From positions 1-61,128 of the forward strand of contig NZ_DYXC01000153.1 in NCBI RefSeq assembly GCF_020742345.1: a stretch of DNA of 61,128 bases, given 5' to 3'. Within the stretch, counting starts at the first letter, position 1. Every line of letters begins with the position of its first letter. A program made the translations under genes and the position numbers. The notes under the pieces are model-generated. The model saw only the letters and a program-made list of their open reading frames with translations. It had not been told where the DNA came from and did not search any database. Positions 1 to 7,336 of the stretch are shown here, piece by piece. This DNA comes from Enteractinococcus helveticum. GTDB lineage: Bacteria; Actinomycetota; Actinomycetes; Actinomycetales; Micrococcaceae.

Positions 1-9
1 GGGTCTAGG

Positions 10-128
10 GTTACGGTGGTTATAGCGTGGGGGAAACGCCCGGTCCCATTCCGAACCCGGAAGCTAAGACCCACAGCGCCGATGGTACTGCACCCGGGAG
101 GGTGTGGGAGAGTAGGACACCGCCGGAC
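10..128 (+). rRNA. rrf: 5S ribosomal RNA
   Basis: The stretch carries the conserved 5S core (CCCATTCCGAACCCGG, GAAGCTAAG, GAGAGTAGGACACCGCC) and its two ends can pair (TACGGTGG near the 5' end with CCGCCGGA near the 3' end). It is the last gene of an rRNA operon whose 16S and 23S genes lie left of the window. The exact ends are estimated from the terminal helix and may be off by one or two bases. Confidence 0.95.
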
Positions 129-137
129 AACCATTCA

Positions 138-172
138 CCAGTCCCCCTGACACCCCGTTTCAGGGGGACTGG
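138..172 (+). terminator. rRNA operon terminator
   Basis: A strong GC-rich hairpin lies directly after the 5S rRNA: CCAGTCCCCCTGA pairs with TCAGGGGGACTGG around a short loop, followed by CCTTT. The position fits intrinsic termination of the rRNA operon. Confidence 0.85.
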
Positions 173-278
173 CCTTTAACCAACACCCGGCACCAAGTGC
201 AATAGGTGGCTCTGGTCTGATTTCCTCATTGTTTTCGATCACATCATGATGCGGATATCCTCGGATCATTCCGTGCCT

Positions 279-284
279 TAGAAT
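279..284 (+). promoter_or_regulatory. -10 element TAGAAT, leaderless start
   Basis: TAGAAT ends 6 nt before the ATG at 291, so transcription would begin at or next to that start codon. The same spacing occurs before several other genes here (14238, 19052, 21766, 22075, 38442, 45381). No clear -35 element is visible. Confidence 0.55.
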
Positions 285-290
285 ATGTGC

Positions 291-896
291 ATGGTCGAAA
301 TCCAAAATGCACACTGGACTCAAATGCGGCACGAAACCGCCTACAACATCGCACGGTTACGTAACCGCGTCTACGTCATGGAACAGGGCGTTATCAGCGT
401 CGAAGAACTAGACGGTAGGGATCTTGAACCCACTACGCAAATTTGGTGGATTCAGATCGAGGGTGTCCCGGTTTCCACCTTGCGTGTGCTGCGCGAGGAC
501 CCCCTAACGCTGTCTATAGGCCGTGTCGCTACTGATAAAGCCTTCCGGGGTCACGGCCTAGCTAGCGCACTCATCAGAGCCGTAATGGCGTACTATCCAG
601 ATCAACGTCTCACTATGCATGCTCAGAGCCATCTGCAAGACTGGTACAGAACCTTCGGTCTGGAAACTGTCGGAGAACCATTCTATGAAGCAGGCATGGA
701 ACATGTGACTATGATTCGTGAACCTGTGCTGCAATCAGACAGTGAATTGCGTGATGATATTCATCCAGATAACTGGCCAAGCGTTAATGAGGACGCACCC
801 TCAGAAGTAGACCACGGTACCCCAGAGCCCGGTACTCCCCAGTATTTTGAGGATCTCCAGAGACGTTACCGGATGCGCCGCAGCAGAAAATCCTAA
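291..896 (+). CDS. ElaA-type GNAT N-acetyltransferase
   Basis: A 201-residue acyl-CoA-dependent N-acetyltransferase of the ElaA/GNAT family; the substrate is unknown. The acetyl-CoA loop is seen in RVATDKAFRGHGLASALI (R-G-H-G), and HAQSHLQDWYRTFGL is the typical ElaA C-terminal motif. The last 50 residues are polar and acidic, ending in a basic RRYRMRRSRKS tail, beyond the usual domain of about 150 residues. ATG 291 is preferred over ATG 285 because TAGAAT lies 6 nt before it and there is no Shine-Dalgarno sequence. It is the first gene after the rRNA operon and stands alone. Confidence 0.85.
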   Translation: MVEIQNAHWTQMRHETAYNIARLRNRVYVMEQGVISVEELDGRDLEPTTQIWWIQIEGVPVSTLRVLREDPLTLSIGRVATDKAFRGHGLASALIRAVMAYYPDQRLTMHAQSHLQDWYRTFGLETVGEPFYEAGMEHVTMIREPVLQSDSELRDDIHPDNWPSVNEDAPSEVDHGTPEPGTPQYFEDLQRRYRMRRSRKS

Positions 897-1120
897 GAAA
901 AATTTGGTGCGTTATTTCTGATTTGGTGACTGTGATTACGCACTGAGGTAGTGAAAGCGTTTAGTCTATCCCGAAAGTCAAGCCTCTATCCCCTGATGTA
1001 AGAGGGGTTACTCTGGCTGAGATTCGTCGACCTCTGTGAAACCTCAGCGGCGTACTAAACGCATTCAATAGTAACAGCGGATCCGAAAAATCTCGAATCC
1101 GCTGTCGCTATTGTGAGATG
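897..1120. other. intergenic region with TPP-riboswitch-like sequence
   Basis: This gap between convergent genes holds no gene. On the plus strand, 995-1062 has elements recalling a THI-box in the right order: AGGGGTTAC, GGCTGAGAT, ACCTCTGTGAAACCT, GCGGCGTAC. Only the CTGAGA motif is a full match and no thiamine gene follows, so it is at most a decayed element. Confidence 0.2.
1067..1112 (-). terminator. hairpin terminator, possibly bidirectional
   Basis: An inverted repeat with arms of about 20 nt and two mismatches (1067-1086 and 1093-1112; core AGCGGAT/ATCCGCT) lies just beyond the end of the gene that stops at 1121. It probably ends the leftward transcript and may also serve the rightward one. 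Confidence 0.65.
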
Positions 1121-1747
1121 CTATAGCCACTGTTGAGCCAACTGCTCTGCGGTAGCAGGAACATTAAAATAGGGCGTGCCGGGCTCAGCATGGCGACCTG
1201 CTGCTAGCGATTCGGCTATCACTGGTTCAAAACCCAGACTCCTGATCAACGCGGCGACAGACTTTGCCGCTGAACCATCATCCGCAGCTACTATGGCAGC
1301 GCGTGCTTCTTCAGTTACCGGTGCATCCATCGCCCAGTGCGAGATATGGTTCAGTGCCTTGACCACCTGAGCGTCAGGAAATCGTTGTGCGATCGCTTCT
1401 GAGGAACTCAACCCGGAAGCTAATCCCTCCTCGAGCCATATGGGTAGCGGCTCATCTTCCCACCGGTTTGTTGCATCTACCACAATACGCTGGGCGAGCC
1501 AGGCTGGCTCGACGTCGTCCAAATCCTCCTGGGGGACAGCGAGGATCACGAGATCGACCCCCGTGGCAATATCTTCAGCTAGCACCCCGCGAGCTTGGGG
1601 TGCGTATTGCAACAGGTGATAACGCATCTGTGAAGGGGTACGTGTTGACGCGATTTGTACGTCAATACCTGCCCGTGCGGCTGCACGAGCGAATGCGGTT
1701 CCAGCGCGGCCCGCACCAAGAATACCGATGCGACTAGACGATGACAT
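1121..1747 (-). CDS. NAD(P)-binding oxidoreductase, F420-oxidoreductase-like (COG2085)
   Basis: A 208-residue Rossmann-fold protein of the NADPH-dependent F420 reductase/NADP oxidoreductase family. GILGAGRAGTAFARAA near the N-terminus is the dinucleotide-binding loop, followed by VDLVILAVPQ, IVVDATNRW and VVKALNHISHW, the family landmarks. No F420 biosynthesis gene is in the window, so the partner cofactor is unknown. The start at 1747 overlaps the end of the upstream FAA hydrolase gene by 14 nt, implying one operon and translational coupling; a longer reading frame to 1849 lies wholly inside that gene and is not used. Confidence 0.8.
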   Translation of the reverse strand: MSSSSRIGILGAGRAGTAFARAAARAGIDVQIASTRTPSQMRYHLLQYAPQARGVLAEDIATGVDLVILAVPQEDLDDVEPAWLAQRIVVDATNRWEDEPLPIWLEEGLASGLSSSEAIAQRFPDAQVVKALNHISHWAMDAPVTEEARAAIVAADDGSAAKSVAALIRSLGFEPVIAESLAAGRHAEPGTPYFNVPATAEQLAQQWL

Positions 1748-2642
1748 TGCGTTGGGCACCAAGTCCTTCAATACGTGTTTCAACAACGTCGCCGGCTTTG
1801 AGCCAGGGACGACGCCCGTTTTCGTCGCGCATGGCCAAGGCCACTCCACCGGGTGTGCCAGTCAGGATGATGTCGCCCGGTAGCAAGGTAATGATTTGTG
1901 AAAGATATTCGACCAGTTCATCGACTTTAAAGACAAGGTCATCAACCGAATCATCTTGACGGATCTCACCGTTGACCAGGGTAGTGAGGCGCGCATTTTC
2001 CTTAAACTCATCTGGCGTGACCAACCATGGGCCAACCGGTGTGGTCGCCTCAAAGATCTTGCCCTGAGTCCATTCATCTGTGCGCCCCTGCATGCCACGC
2101 AACGAGAAATCGTTACTGACCGCATAGCCTGCGATGTAGTTCCTAGCGTTGCTGGCAGGGATGTTTTTACCGGGCGCGCTGATGATGACAGCTAGCTCAC
2201 CTTCGTAATCCAGTCGGTGATCTAATGCTGGTAGCTCGATGTCGCTATAGGGGCCAGTGAGAGTCTGACCATACTTAGCAAAAACGGTTGGATACTCAGG
2301 TAGCTTCAGACCTGTTTCGAGGATGTGATTGCGGTAATTCAAGCCGATACAAAACACCTTCGAAGGATACGAGATGAGGGTGTCGTAGGTGAATTCGGAA
2401 ACATCAAGCACTTTACTCGGATCGTGCTGTGCATCTTCGATCGCGCGGTGAACGCGTTCTTGTCGGTCATTTAACGGCAGCGTGAGATACGTGCCGACAT
2501 CGACTATGCCTTCCAGCATGACCGCCTGCGTGGCGTATTCCACGCCTGAGTCGTCTGTGTCGGTTTCGGTAATGGCAGCTGCGAAGGTGGCACCGGGTTC
2601 ATCAAGACGTTGATCGGGCATTCGAAAGGTAGCTAATTTCAT
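1734..2642 (-). CDS. fumarylacetoacetate hydrolase (FAH) family protein
   Basis: A 302-residue FAH-superfamily enzyme. These metal-dependent enzymes hydrolyse, decarboxylate or isomerise beta-diketo acids, often late in aromatic or amino-acid degradation. Landmarks: FCIGLNYRNHILETG, the metal-site segment YEGELAVI, GYAVSNDFSLRGMQ and the C-terminal GDIILTGTPGGV. The first 90 residues form the usual variable N-terminal domain. It is first in a two-gene leftward operon with the NAD(P)-binding gene. No homogentisate or catechol pathway genes are nearby, so the substrate cannot be assigned. Only a weak ribosome binding site (TTGGAA) precedes the ATG. Confidence 0.88.
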   Translation of the reverse strand: MKLATFRMPDQRLDEPGATFAAAITETDTDDSGVEYATQAVMLEGIVDVGTYLTLPLNDRQERVHRAIEDAQHDPSKVLDVSEFTYDTLISYPSKVFCIGLNYRNHILETGLKLPEYPTVFAKYGQTLTGPYSDIELPALDHRLDYEGELAVIISAPGKNIPASNARNYIAGYAVSNDFSLRGMQGRTDEWTQGKIFEATTPVGPWLVTPDEFKENARLTTLVNGEIRQDDSVDDLVFKVDELVEYLSQIITLLPGDIILTGTPGGVALAMRDENGRRPWLKAGDVVETRIEGLGAQRNVIV

Positions 2643-2774
2643 AGTTCCAAGTTCATCACACTCTGGAGCTCCACGGTACGCTTTGACTACGCCAACCAGC
2701 AGAAAAAACTACGCGCTAAGTCAAAACTCCTGCAAATAGTGCAACTGCTGTTGAGAATCATAGACAATGGAAGT

Positions 2775-3254
2775 ATGTTTGAGCCCTTGGACCTCCAGAC
2801 CCCGCAACTGGCCGTTGGCTTGGGATTCGTCTTTGCCATCGCCGGTGCTGCGATCTTGGCGCACGCCACCTGGCGTCGGCGCCGTTTGCAAGCATGGGCA
2901 GCAGGGGAGTCTCGACGCTTTGAAGGGACCGACTCACGCGGTGAGCGCCCAGATGCGCCACGTGATGTCCGCATAGAAACCATAGCTGGACTTGTTGCGC
3001 TGTTTCTCGGCACCGCAGGTATTATTTACGGCATGGTGGGTCAAGAGCATCAGAATGCCGTGTTGGAGTCCAACACGATCGCAAAATACCCCCAGGTCCA
3101 GGAAGTCGAACCACAGGAGTGGCATGGCAACCTCTTGGAAGCCGAAGTGACCACGGTGGATGGGCAACGCCTTCCGTTGCGCATCTTATTTGATTCCGAA
3201 ACTGGAGAGCCGACGGTTCAAGGAGACCATCCCGAGCTAGGAAACCAAGAGTAA
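2775..3254 (+). CDS. membrane protein with two transmembrane segments, unknown function
   Basis: A 159-residue protein I do not recognise. There are hydrophobic segments at about 15-32 (LAVGLGFVFAIAGAAILAH) and 75-95 (IAGLVALFLGTAGIIYGMVG), separated by a basic, arginine-rich loop. The C-terminal 60 residues would be outside the membrane if the N-terminus is also outside. ATG 2775 is chosen over GTG 2739 because no ribosome binding site precedes the GTG, while a GACAAT hexamer lies 6 nt before ATG 2775. The thioredoxin-fold gene follows 81 nt downstream on the same strand. Confidence 0.6.
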   Translation: MFEPLDLQTPQLAVGLGFVFAIAGAAILAHATWRRRRLQAWAAGESRRFEGTDSRGERPDAPRDVRIETIAGLVALFLGTAGIIYGMVGQEHQNAVLESNTIAKYPQVQEVEPQEWHGNLLEAEVTTVDGQRLPLRILFDSETGEPTVQGDHPELGNQE

Positions 3255-3335
3255 CCAGTTCAGGCAACTCTCAGTTATGAAACGTATACTCTGAGCCGTT
3301 CAAAATTTAACTATTCTCTACGCTAGGTAAGGATA

Positions 3336-4172
3336 ATGGCCAAAAACAAGTCCGCCAGGAGTTCTCGCGACACGGTACGCCAGGCCCACGCTAACCAGTT
3401 GGCAGCTGAAAAACGTCGGTCTCGTACCATTACGTGGACCATCGTCGGTGTGATTGCTGCGATCGTTGCGATCATCGTCGTGGTGACTCTGATGAACTCA
3501 TCTCGTTCGATCCCAGACGCCGGTCCTGCTCCATCCGCGGCGACCGCCTCTGGCGGGCTTTTGTTTGAAGATGGTGTACCTGTGGAAGGCGATAGCCCCG
3601 CGGAAGTCGATGCCACTACCGTTGAAGAGCCTGATCCTGATACTGCCGGCCAGATGCCGAGCGAAGTACCCGGTGCTGATCAAGCAGATATCATTATTTA
3701 CGCTGATGCTAACTGCGTCTACTGTGCTCAATTCGACATGGAGAATGCCGAGGCGCTCGATAAGCTGGTCGAGGATGGGCATTCACTTGAATACCGGACC
3801 GTGAACTACTTGGATAACCCTGGTACCGAAAACTTCTCTTCACGTGCTGCAAATGCGATGGCCTGTGTGGCTGAAGAATCTCCAGAGCACGCAATGGACT
3901 ACATCCACGAGGTCTTCATGAGCTACAACACGCACCAGGGTGCAGGACTGTCCAATGATGAGCTCATCAGCCTTGCGTCTGAGGTTGGCGTCGATATCAA
4001 TGGCTGCGTTTCGGACAACACCTTCCGTCCATTCGTGAACTTCACAACCGCCAAAGCTATTGAAGCAGGAATTGCCGGCACCCCATCGATATGGGTCAAC
4101 GGTGTGCAGTATGAAAATACTGCCAACGGCGAACCGTTCCAAGAATGGGCTGAAGCTCAACTCGAGGACTAA
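3336..4172 (+). CDS. membrane-anchored DsbA-like thioredoxin-fold protein
   Basis: A 278-residue extracytoplasmic thiol-disulfide oxidoreductase of the DsbA/thioredoxin_4 type. The N-terminus is basic, then a single membrane segment at about 31-52 (WTIVGVIAAIVAIIVVVTL), an acidic linker to about 105, then the catalytic domain with the redox motif ANCVYCAQF (C-V-Y-C) and the cis-proline loop GIAGTPSIWVNG. Two further cysteines lie in the helical insertion. It probably oxidises or isomerises disulfides in secreted proteins. AAGGA precedes ATG by 3 nt. Confident for the fold, less so for the direction of the redox reaction. Confidence 0.85.
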   Translation: MAKNKSARSSRDTVRQAHANQLAAEKRRSRTITWTIVGVIAAIVAIIVVVTLMNSSRSIPDAGPAPSAATASGGLLFEDGVPVEGDSPAEVDATTVEEPDPDTAGQMPSEVPGADQADIIIYADANCVYCAQFDMENAEALDKLVEDGHSLEYRTVNYLDNPGTENFSSRAANAMACVAEESPEHAMDYIHEVFMSYNTHQGAGLSNDELISLASEVGVDINGCVSDNTFRPFVNFTTAKAIEAGIAGTPSIWVNGVQYENTANGEPFQEWAEAQLED

Positions 4173-4239
4173 GTTTTTCTTTCCCTAATCTTTGAGCTAG
4201 ACTAGCCAAGGTCGCAATGATCACGGTTATTCTAGCTAC

Positions 4240-4316
4240 GCCTCCTTAGCTCAGCTGGCCAGAGCACCTGTCTTGTAAACAGGGGGTCATCGGTTCGAAT
4301 CCGATAGGGGGCTCCA
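4240..4316 (+). tRNA. tRNA-Thr (anticodon TGT)
   Basis: A full cloverleaf is visible: acceptor GCCTCCT with AGGGGGC, anticodon stem CCTGT/ACAGG around loop CTTGTAA (anticodon TGT), T arm ATCGG-TTCGAAT-CCGAT, discriminator T and an encoded CCA at 4314-4316. It would read ACA threonine codons. Confidence 0.96.
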
Positions 4317-4319
4317 TCA

Positions 4320-4348
4320 CCCCGGAACTTCACTTTGAAGTTCCGGGG
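4320..4348 (+). terminator. terminator after tRNA-Thr
   Basis: CCCCGGAACTTCA pairs perfectly with TGAAGTTCCGGGG around a 3-nt loop and is followed by TTTCG. It lies 3 nt after the tRNA. Confidence 0.85.
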
Positions 4349-4665
4349 TTTCGTCTGCAAACCCTCGGCCGAAGCTTCACTTGGCTTCCTCAACTGCTGA
4401 GATGAGTTTTTGCCGTCGCGCGCCGAAGAGTCGAAGAGTATCACCTTGTCGAACGGCGTTACATCTGTGAATTCGGCGTTTGGTGACTTCAAATTACAAT
4501 GCCGGACCAGGAATGTCACCGAGATGTTGAGATCTGCAGTGGATAGGTAGCCAAGGTCTACCGGCGAATAGGACTTGTCGGGTAACCTGGATCGTACGCA
4601 GTGATGCTCATCTCCTTTGCTCACACTTACCGTCCTCAGGGACAGTCTGAAGAGGATCTAGCACC
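4349..4665. other. intergenic region, no gene seen
   Basis: About 300 nt between the tRNA-Thr terminator and the symporter gene. The minus strand stays open across much of it, but the reading runs through the tRNA and its translation matches no family I know. A stretch beside a tRNA is a common integration scar, but I see no direct repeat of the tRNA 3' end. The right end holds the ribosome binding site (GAGGATC) of the next gene. Confidence 0.4.
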
Positions 4666-6186
4666 ATGACAGATTTAACAACAATTCTTGATGAAATTAG
4701 TGGCTTTGTTTGGGGGCCATTTTTCTTAATCCCGCTGTTGTTGGGAGCAGGACTTTACCTAACAATCCGGTTGGGCGGAATACAATTTACAAAACTCATC
4801 CCAGCGTTGAACCTGGGCATTATCAAACGGAAAGACCCGGGCTCTGAAGGCGATATTTCGCAGTTCCAAGCGCTCACGACAGCCCTGGCCGCCACGATCG
4901 GGACTGGGAATATTGTTGGGGTTGCGACAGCGCTAGCTATCGGTGGTCCCGGAGCCCTGTTCTGGATGTGGATGACTGGTCTGGTAGGTATGGCTTCCAA
5001 ATACTCAGAAGCCTTCCTCGGTGTGCGGTTCCGCGGTACGGATACCGCGGGGGAAAAGTCTGGTGGACCGCAGTACTACCTGGAACGCGGAATCAAGGGT
5101 CCACTAGGAAAAATCTTAGGTCTCTCATTCGCGATCTTCGCGGTGATCGCGTGCTTCGGTATCGGCAACATGACCCAAGCCAATGCGATCGCCTCAAATG
5201 TTGAATCCAGCTGGAGTGTACCGATCTGGGTTACTGGTTTAGTCCTTACCGTGCTGACCCTGATCGTATTGGTCGGTGGTATTAAATCCATCGGACGCGT
5301 CACCTCAGGTCTTGTTCCGTTTATGGTTGTGTTCTATGTGCTCGGAGGGCTGTACATTTTGCTTGTGAATATCACAGCATTGCCCGGTGCCTTCGCTGAC
5401 ATCTTCACCTCGGCATTCGCTGGCTCAGAACAAGCTGTTGGCGGCTTCGCCGGAGCGGCGATCATCATCGTTATCCAATACGGTGTAGCTCGCGGTATGT
5501 TCTCCAACGAATCGGGGCTTGGTTCAGCTGCTATTGCTGCGGCAGCCGCACAAACCACTCACCCGGTACGCCAAGGCTTGGTATCCATGACTCAAACGTT
5601 CATCGATACCATCATCGTCGTCACGATTACCGGCCTCGTGATCGTGACCACTGGAACGTGGTCACAACAGGATCCCGAGACGGGCGAACAGATTTCCGCC
5701 TCACTGATGACGGGTGAGGCATTTAGTCACGGCCTACCCGGCGAGTGGGGTCACTGGGTGGTCACACTTGGTCTGGTACTTTTTGCATTCTCCACGATCC
5801 TGGCATGGTCGTATTATGGGGAACGAAATATCGAACGTCTCTTTGGACGCGGCTTGGTAATGCCGTTTCGCATCCTGTTCTCGCTGATCGTCTTCGTCGG
5901 CGCTACTGCAGAACTCGAAGTCGTATGGTTATTCTCCGATATCTTTAACGGCCTGATGGCATTACCGAACCTCATCGGCCTGCTCGTGCTTTCTGGCCTG
6001 ATTGCTCGAGAAACGAAGTTTTACCTCCAGCATGATCCCAAGCTAGAAGCCGATAAGAACCAGATCGAGGCGTTCATGGCCGACAGGCCAGGTTGGGCCG
6101 AATGGAAATCTGGCGACGTCATTGGTTCCTCACGGAACTATGGTGCCGAATCGAAAGATACTACTGACTCTGGACAGATGACCTAG
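4666..6186 (+). CDS. alanine/glycine:cation symporter (AGCS family)
   Basis: A 506-residue sodium- or proton-coupled amino-acid symporter with about 10-11 membrane segments. The family signature is clear at about 65-105: LTTALAATIGTGNIVGVATA then AIGGPGALFWMWMTG. Further AGCS landmarks are GMASKYSEAFLGVRFR, GGPQYYLERG, VARGMFSNESGLGSA and AWSYYGERN. Family members carry alanine, glycine or related small amino acids. The adjoining IclR regulator and GcvT/DmdA-like enzyme suggest that this copy imports the substrate they act on, perhaps a methylated amino acid; that is inference. The polar C-terminal tail (about 60 residues) is cytoplasmic. Confidence 0.92.
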   Translation: MTDLTTILDEISGFVWGPFFLIPLLLGAGLYLTIRLGGIQFTKLIPALNLGIIKRKDPGSEGDISQFQALTTALAATIGTGNIVGVATALAIGGPGALFWMWMTGLVGMASKYSEAFLGVRFRGTDTAGEKSGGPQYYLERGIKGPLGKILGLSFAIFAVIACFGIGNMTQANAIASNVESSWSVPIWVTGLVLTVLTLIVLVGGIKSIGRVTSGLVPFMVVFYVLGGLYILLVNITALPGAFADIFTSAFAGSEQAVGGFAGAAIIIVIQYGVARGMFSNESGLGSAAIAAAAAQTTHPVRQGLVSMTQTFIDTIIVVTITGLVIVTTGTWSQQDPETGEQISASLMTGEAFSHGLPGEWGHWVVTLGLVLFAFSTILAWSYYGERNIERLFGRGLVMPFRILFSLIVFVGATAELEVVWLFSDIFNGLMALPNLIGLLVLSGLIARETKFYLQHDPKLEADKNQIEAFMADRPGWAEWKSGDVIGSSRNYGAESKDTTDSGQMT

Positions 6187-6215
6187 GCAATCTGATTTTC
6201 TGTAACGCAAACGTA

Positions 6216-6250
6216 TCCGGCGGCGAAGTTTTTCCAACTTCGCCGCCGGA
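6216..6250 (+). terminator. terminator after the symporter
   Basis: A perfect 15-bp stem, TCCGGCGGCGAAGTT with AACTTCGCCGCCGGA, around the loop TTTCC, 30 nt after the symporter stop. It separates the symporter transcript from the IclR gene. Confidence 0.85.
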
Positions 6251-6373
6251 TTCGTCGTACAGTTCTAGTTGCAGTTACTGCGAAGTCTTAATCAGGTGCC
6301 GTGTGTCACATACTGAAGTTGGGTAGTCTGGACGAATACACTGGCAGAACTCTGAGGGAGGAACACTAAGGCG

Positions 6374-7168
6374 ATGGCAGAACACACTCCAGAAACTGTA
6401 GCTCCCATACAGTCAGTGGACCGCGCCATACAAATATTGCAGTTCCTCACAGAGGTACCTGAATTGAGTACTTCAGAAATTGCTCGAAGGCTGGGGGTAC
6501 ACCGATCAACAGCCTCACGACTATTAGCAACGCTCGAATATCGTGACGTCGTCGAACAAGTATCAGAGCGCGGTGCATATCGGTTGGGCCTGGGTATCTT
6601 ACGGATGGCCTATCCTGTCTCCACTCGATTTGATCTGGCACGTGACGGTCAAGCAATTTGTGATGCACTTGCCGACACGACACAAGAGACCACCAATATC
6701 GCTATTTTAGATCAGGACCATGCGGTAACGATCACGCAGAGCACCGGTCAACAGATGGTTGGTGTAGCAGGACAGTATGTCGGGCAACGTGTTCCTTTGC
6801 ATGCGACTTCGACCGGTAAGCTTCTGCTCGCCTATGCCCCTGATGAGGTGTGGCAACAGCTGGTGTCCCAGCCACTTGAGCGTTATACCGAAGCAACCCA
6901 GCAGGATGTGACTCAACTAGCCGAAGAGCTGCGCAGCATTCGAAAACGAGGTTGGTCCAGTGCTGTTGGCGAATGGGAAGAAGGTATTAACGCGCTGGCC
7001 GTCCCGGTATGGGACGCCACCGGTCAACTGGTAGCCGTCGTGTCTGTCACGGCTCCGGCATTTCGCATGCCCGAGGAGCAGTTTGACGAGTTTTTGAACC
7101 ATCTCGAAACGGCAGCAAAAGATTTTGAGGTGCGTTTAGGATTCTCACGAGTAGTGCCAACCGCGTGA
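6374..7168 (+). CDS. IclR family transcriptional regulator
   Basis: A 264-residue regulator with an N-terminal winged helix-turn-helix at about 13-65 (AIQILQFL, LSTSEIARRLGVHRSTASRLL) and the IclR effector domain at about 85-255, recognisable by GQRVPLHATSTGKLLLAY and RGWSSAVGEWEEGINALAVPV. IclR proteins sense small carbon metabolites and bind palindromic operators, usually next to their own gene. It sits between the symporter and the GcvT/DmdA-like enzyme, and a dyad lies at 7250-7277 before the latter. A TACACT hexamer at 6337-6342 could be its -10 element; GAGGGAGGAAC is the ribosome binding site. Confidence 0.92.
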   Translation: MAEHTPETVAPIQSVDRAIQILQFLTEVPELSTSEIARRLGVHRSTASRLLATLEYRDVVEQVSERGAYRLGLGILRMAYPVSTRFDLARDGQAICDALADTTQETTNIAILDQDHAVTITQSTGQQMVGVAGQYVGQRVPLHATSTGKLLLAYAPDEVWQQLVSQPLERYTEATQQDVTQLAEELRSIRKRGWSSAVGEWEEGINALAVPVWDATGQLVAVVSVTAPAFRMPEEQFDEFLNHLETAAKDFEVRLGFSRVVPTA

Positions 7169-7249
7169 GGATCGCTGTAAGAAAATAGACCTTAAAAGCC
7201 CACACAGCCTTCTTTACGAGTGACGATTGTCACAGTAGAATGTTGTATA

Positions 7250-7277
7250 GTGCTGCATAGTGCGAATGATGTAGCAC
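7250..7277. promoter_or_regulatory. candidate IclR operator dyad
   Basis: GTGCTGCAT (7250-7258) and ATGTAGCAC (7269-7277) form an inverted repeat with one mismatch across a 10-nt spacer. Outside it, TGTTGTATA and ATTATGCAACA form a second imperfect pair. The element lies 60-87 nt before the ATG of the demethylase-like gene and 82 nt after the IclR gene. Binding by the adjacent IclR protein is inference. Confidence 0.45.
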
Positions 7278-7336
7278 ATTATGCAACAGGGGTGATGGTT
7301 TACCATCACGCCCTCCTTTCCCAGGGGAGGACTACT

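Noticed and set aside
4232..4624. Leftward 130-codon frame across tRNA-Thr
   Set aside because: Its last part is the antisense of the tRNA, a common false gene; the rest matches no family.
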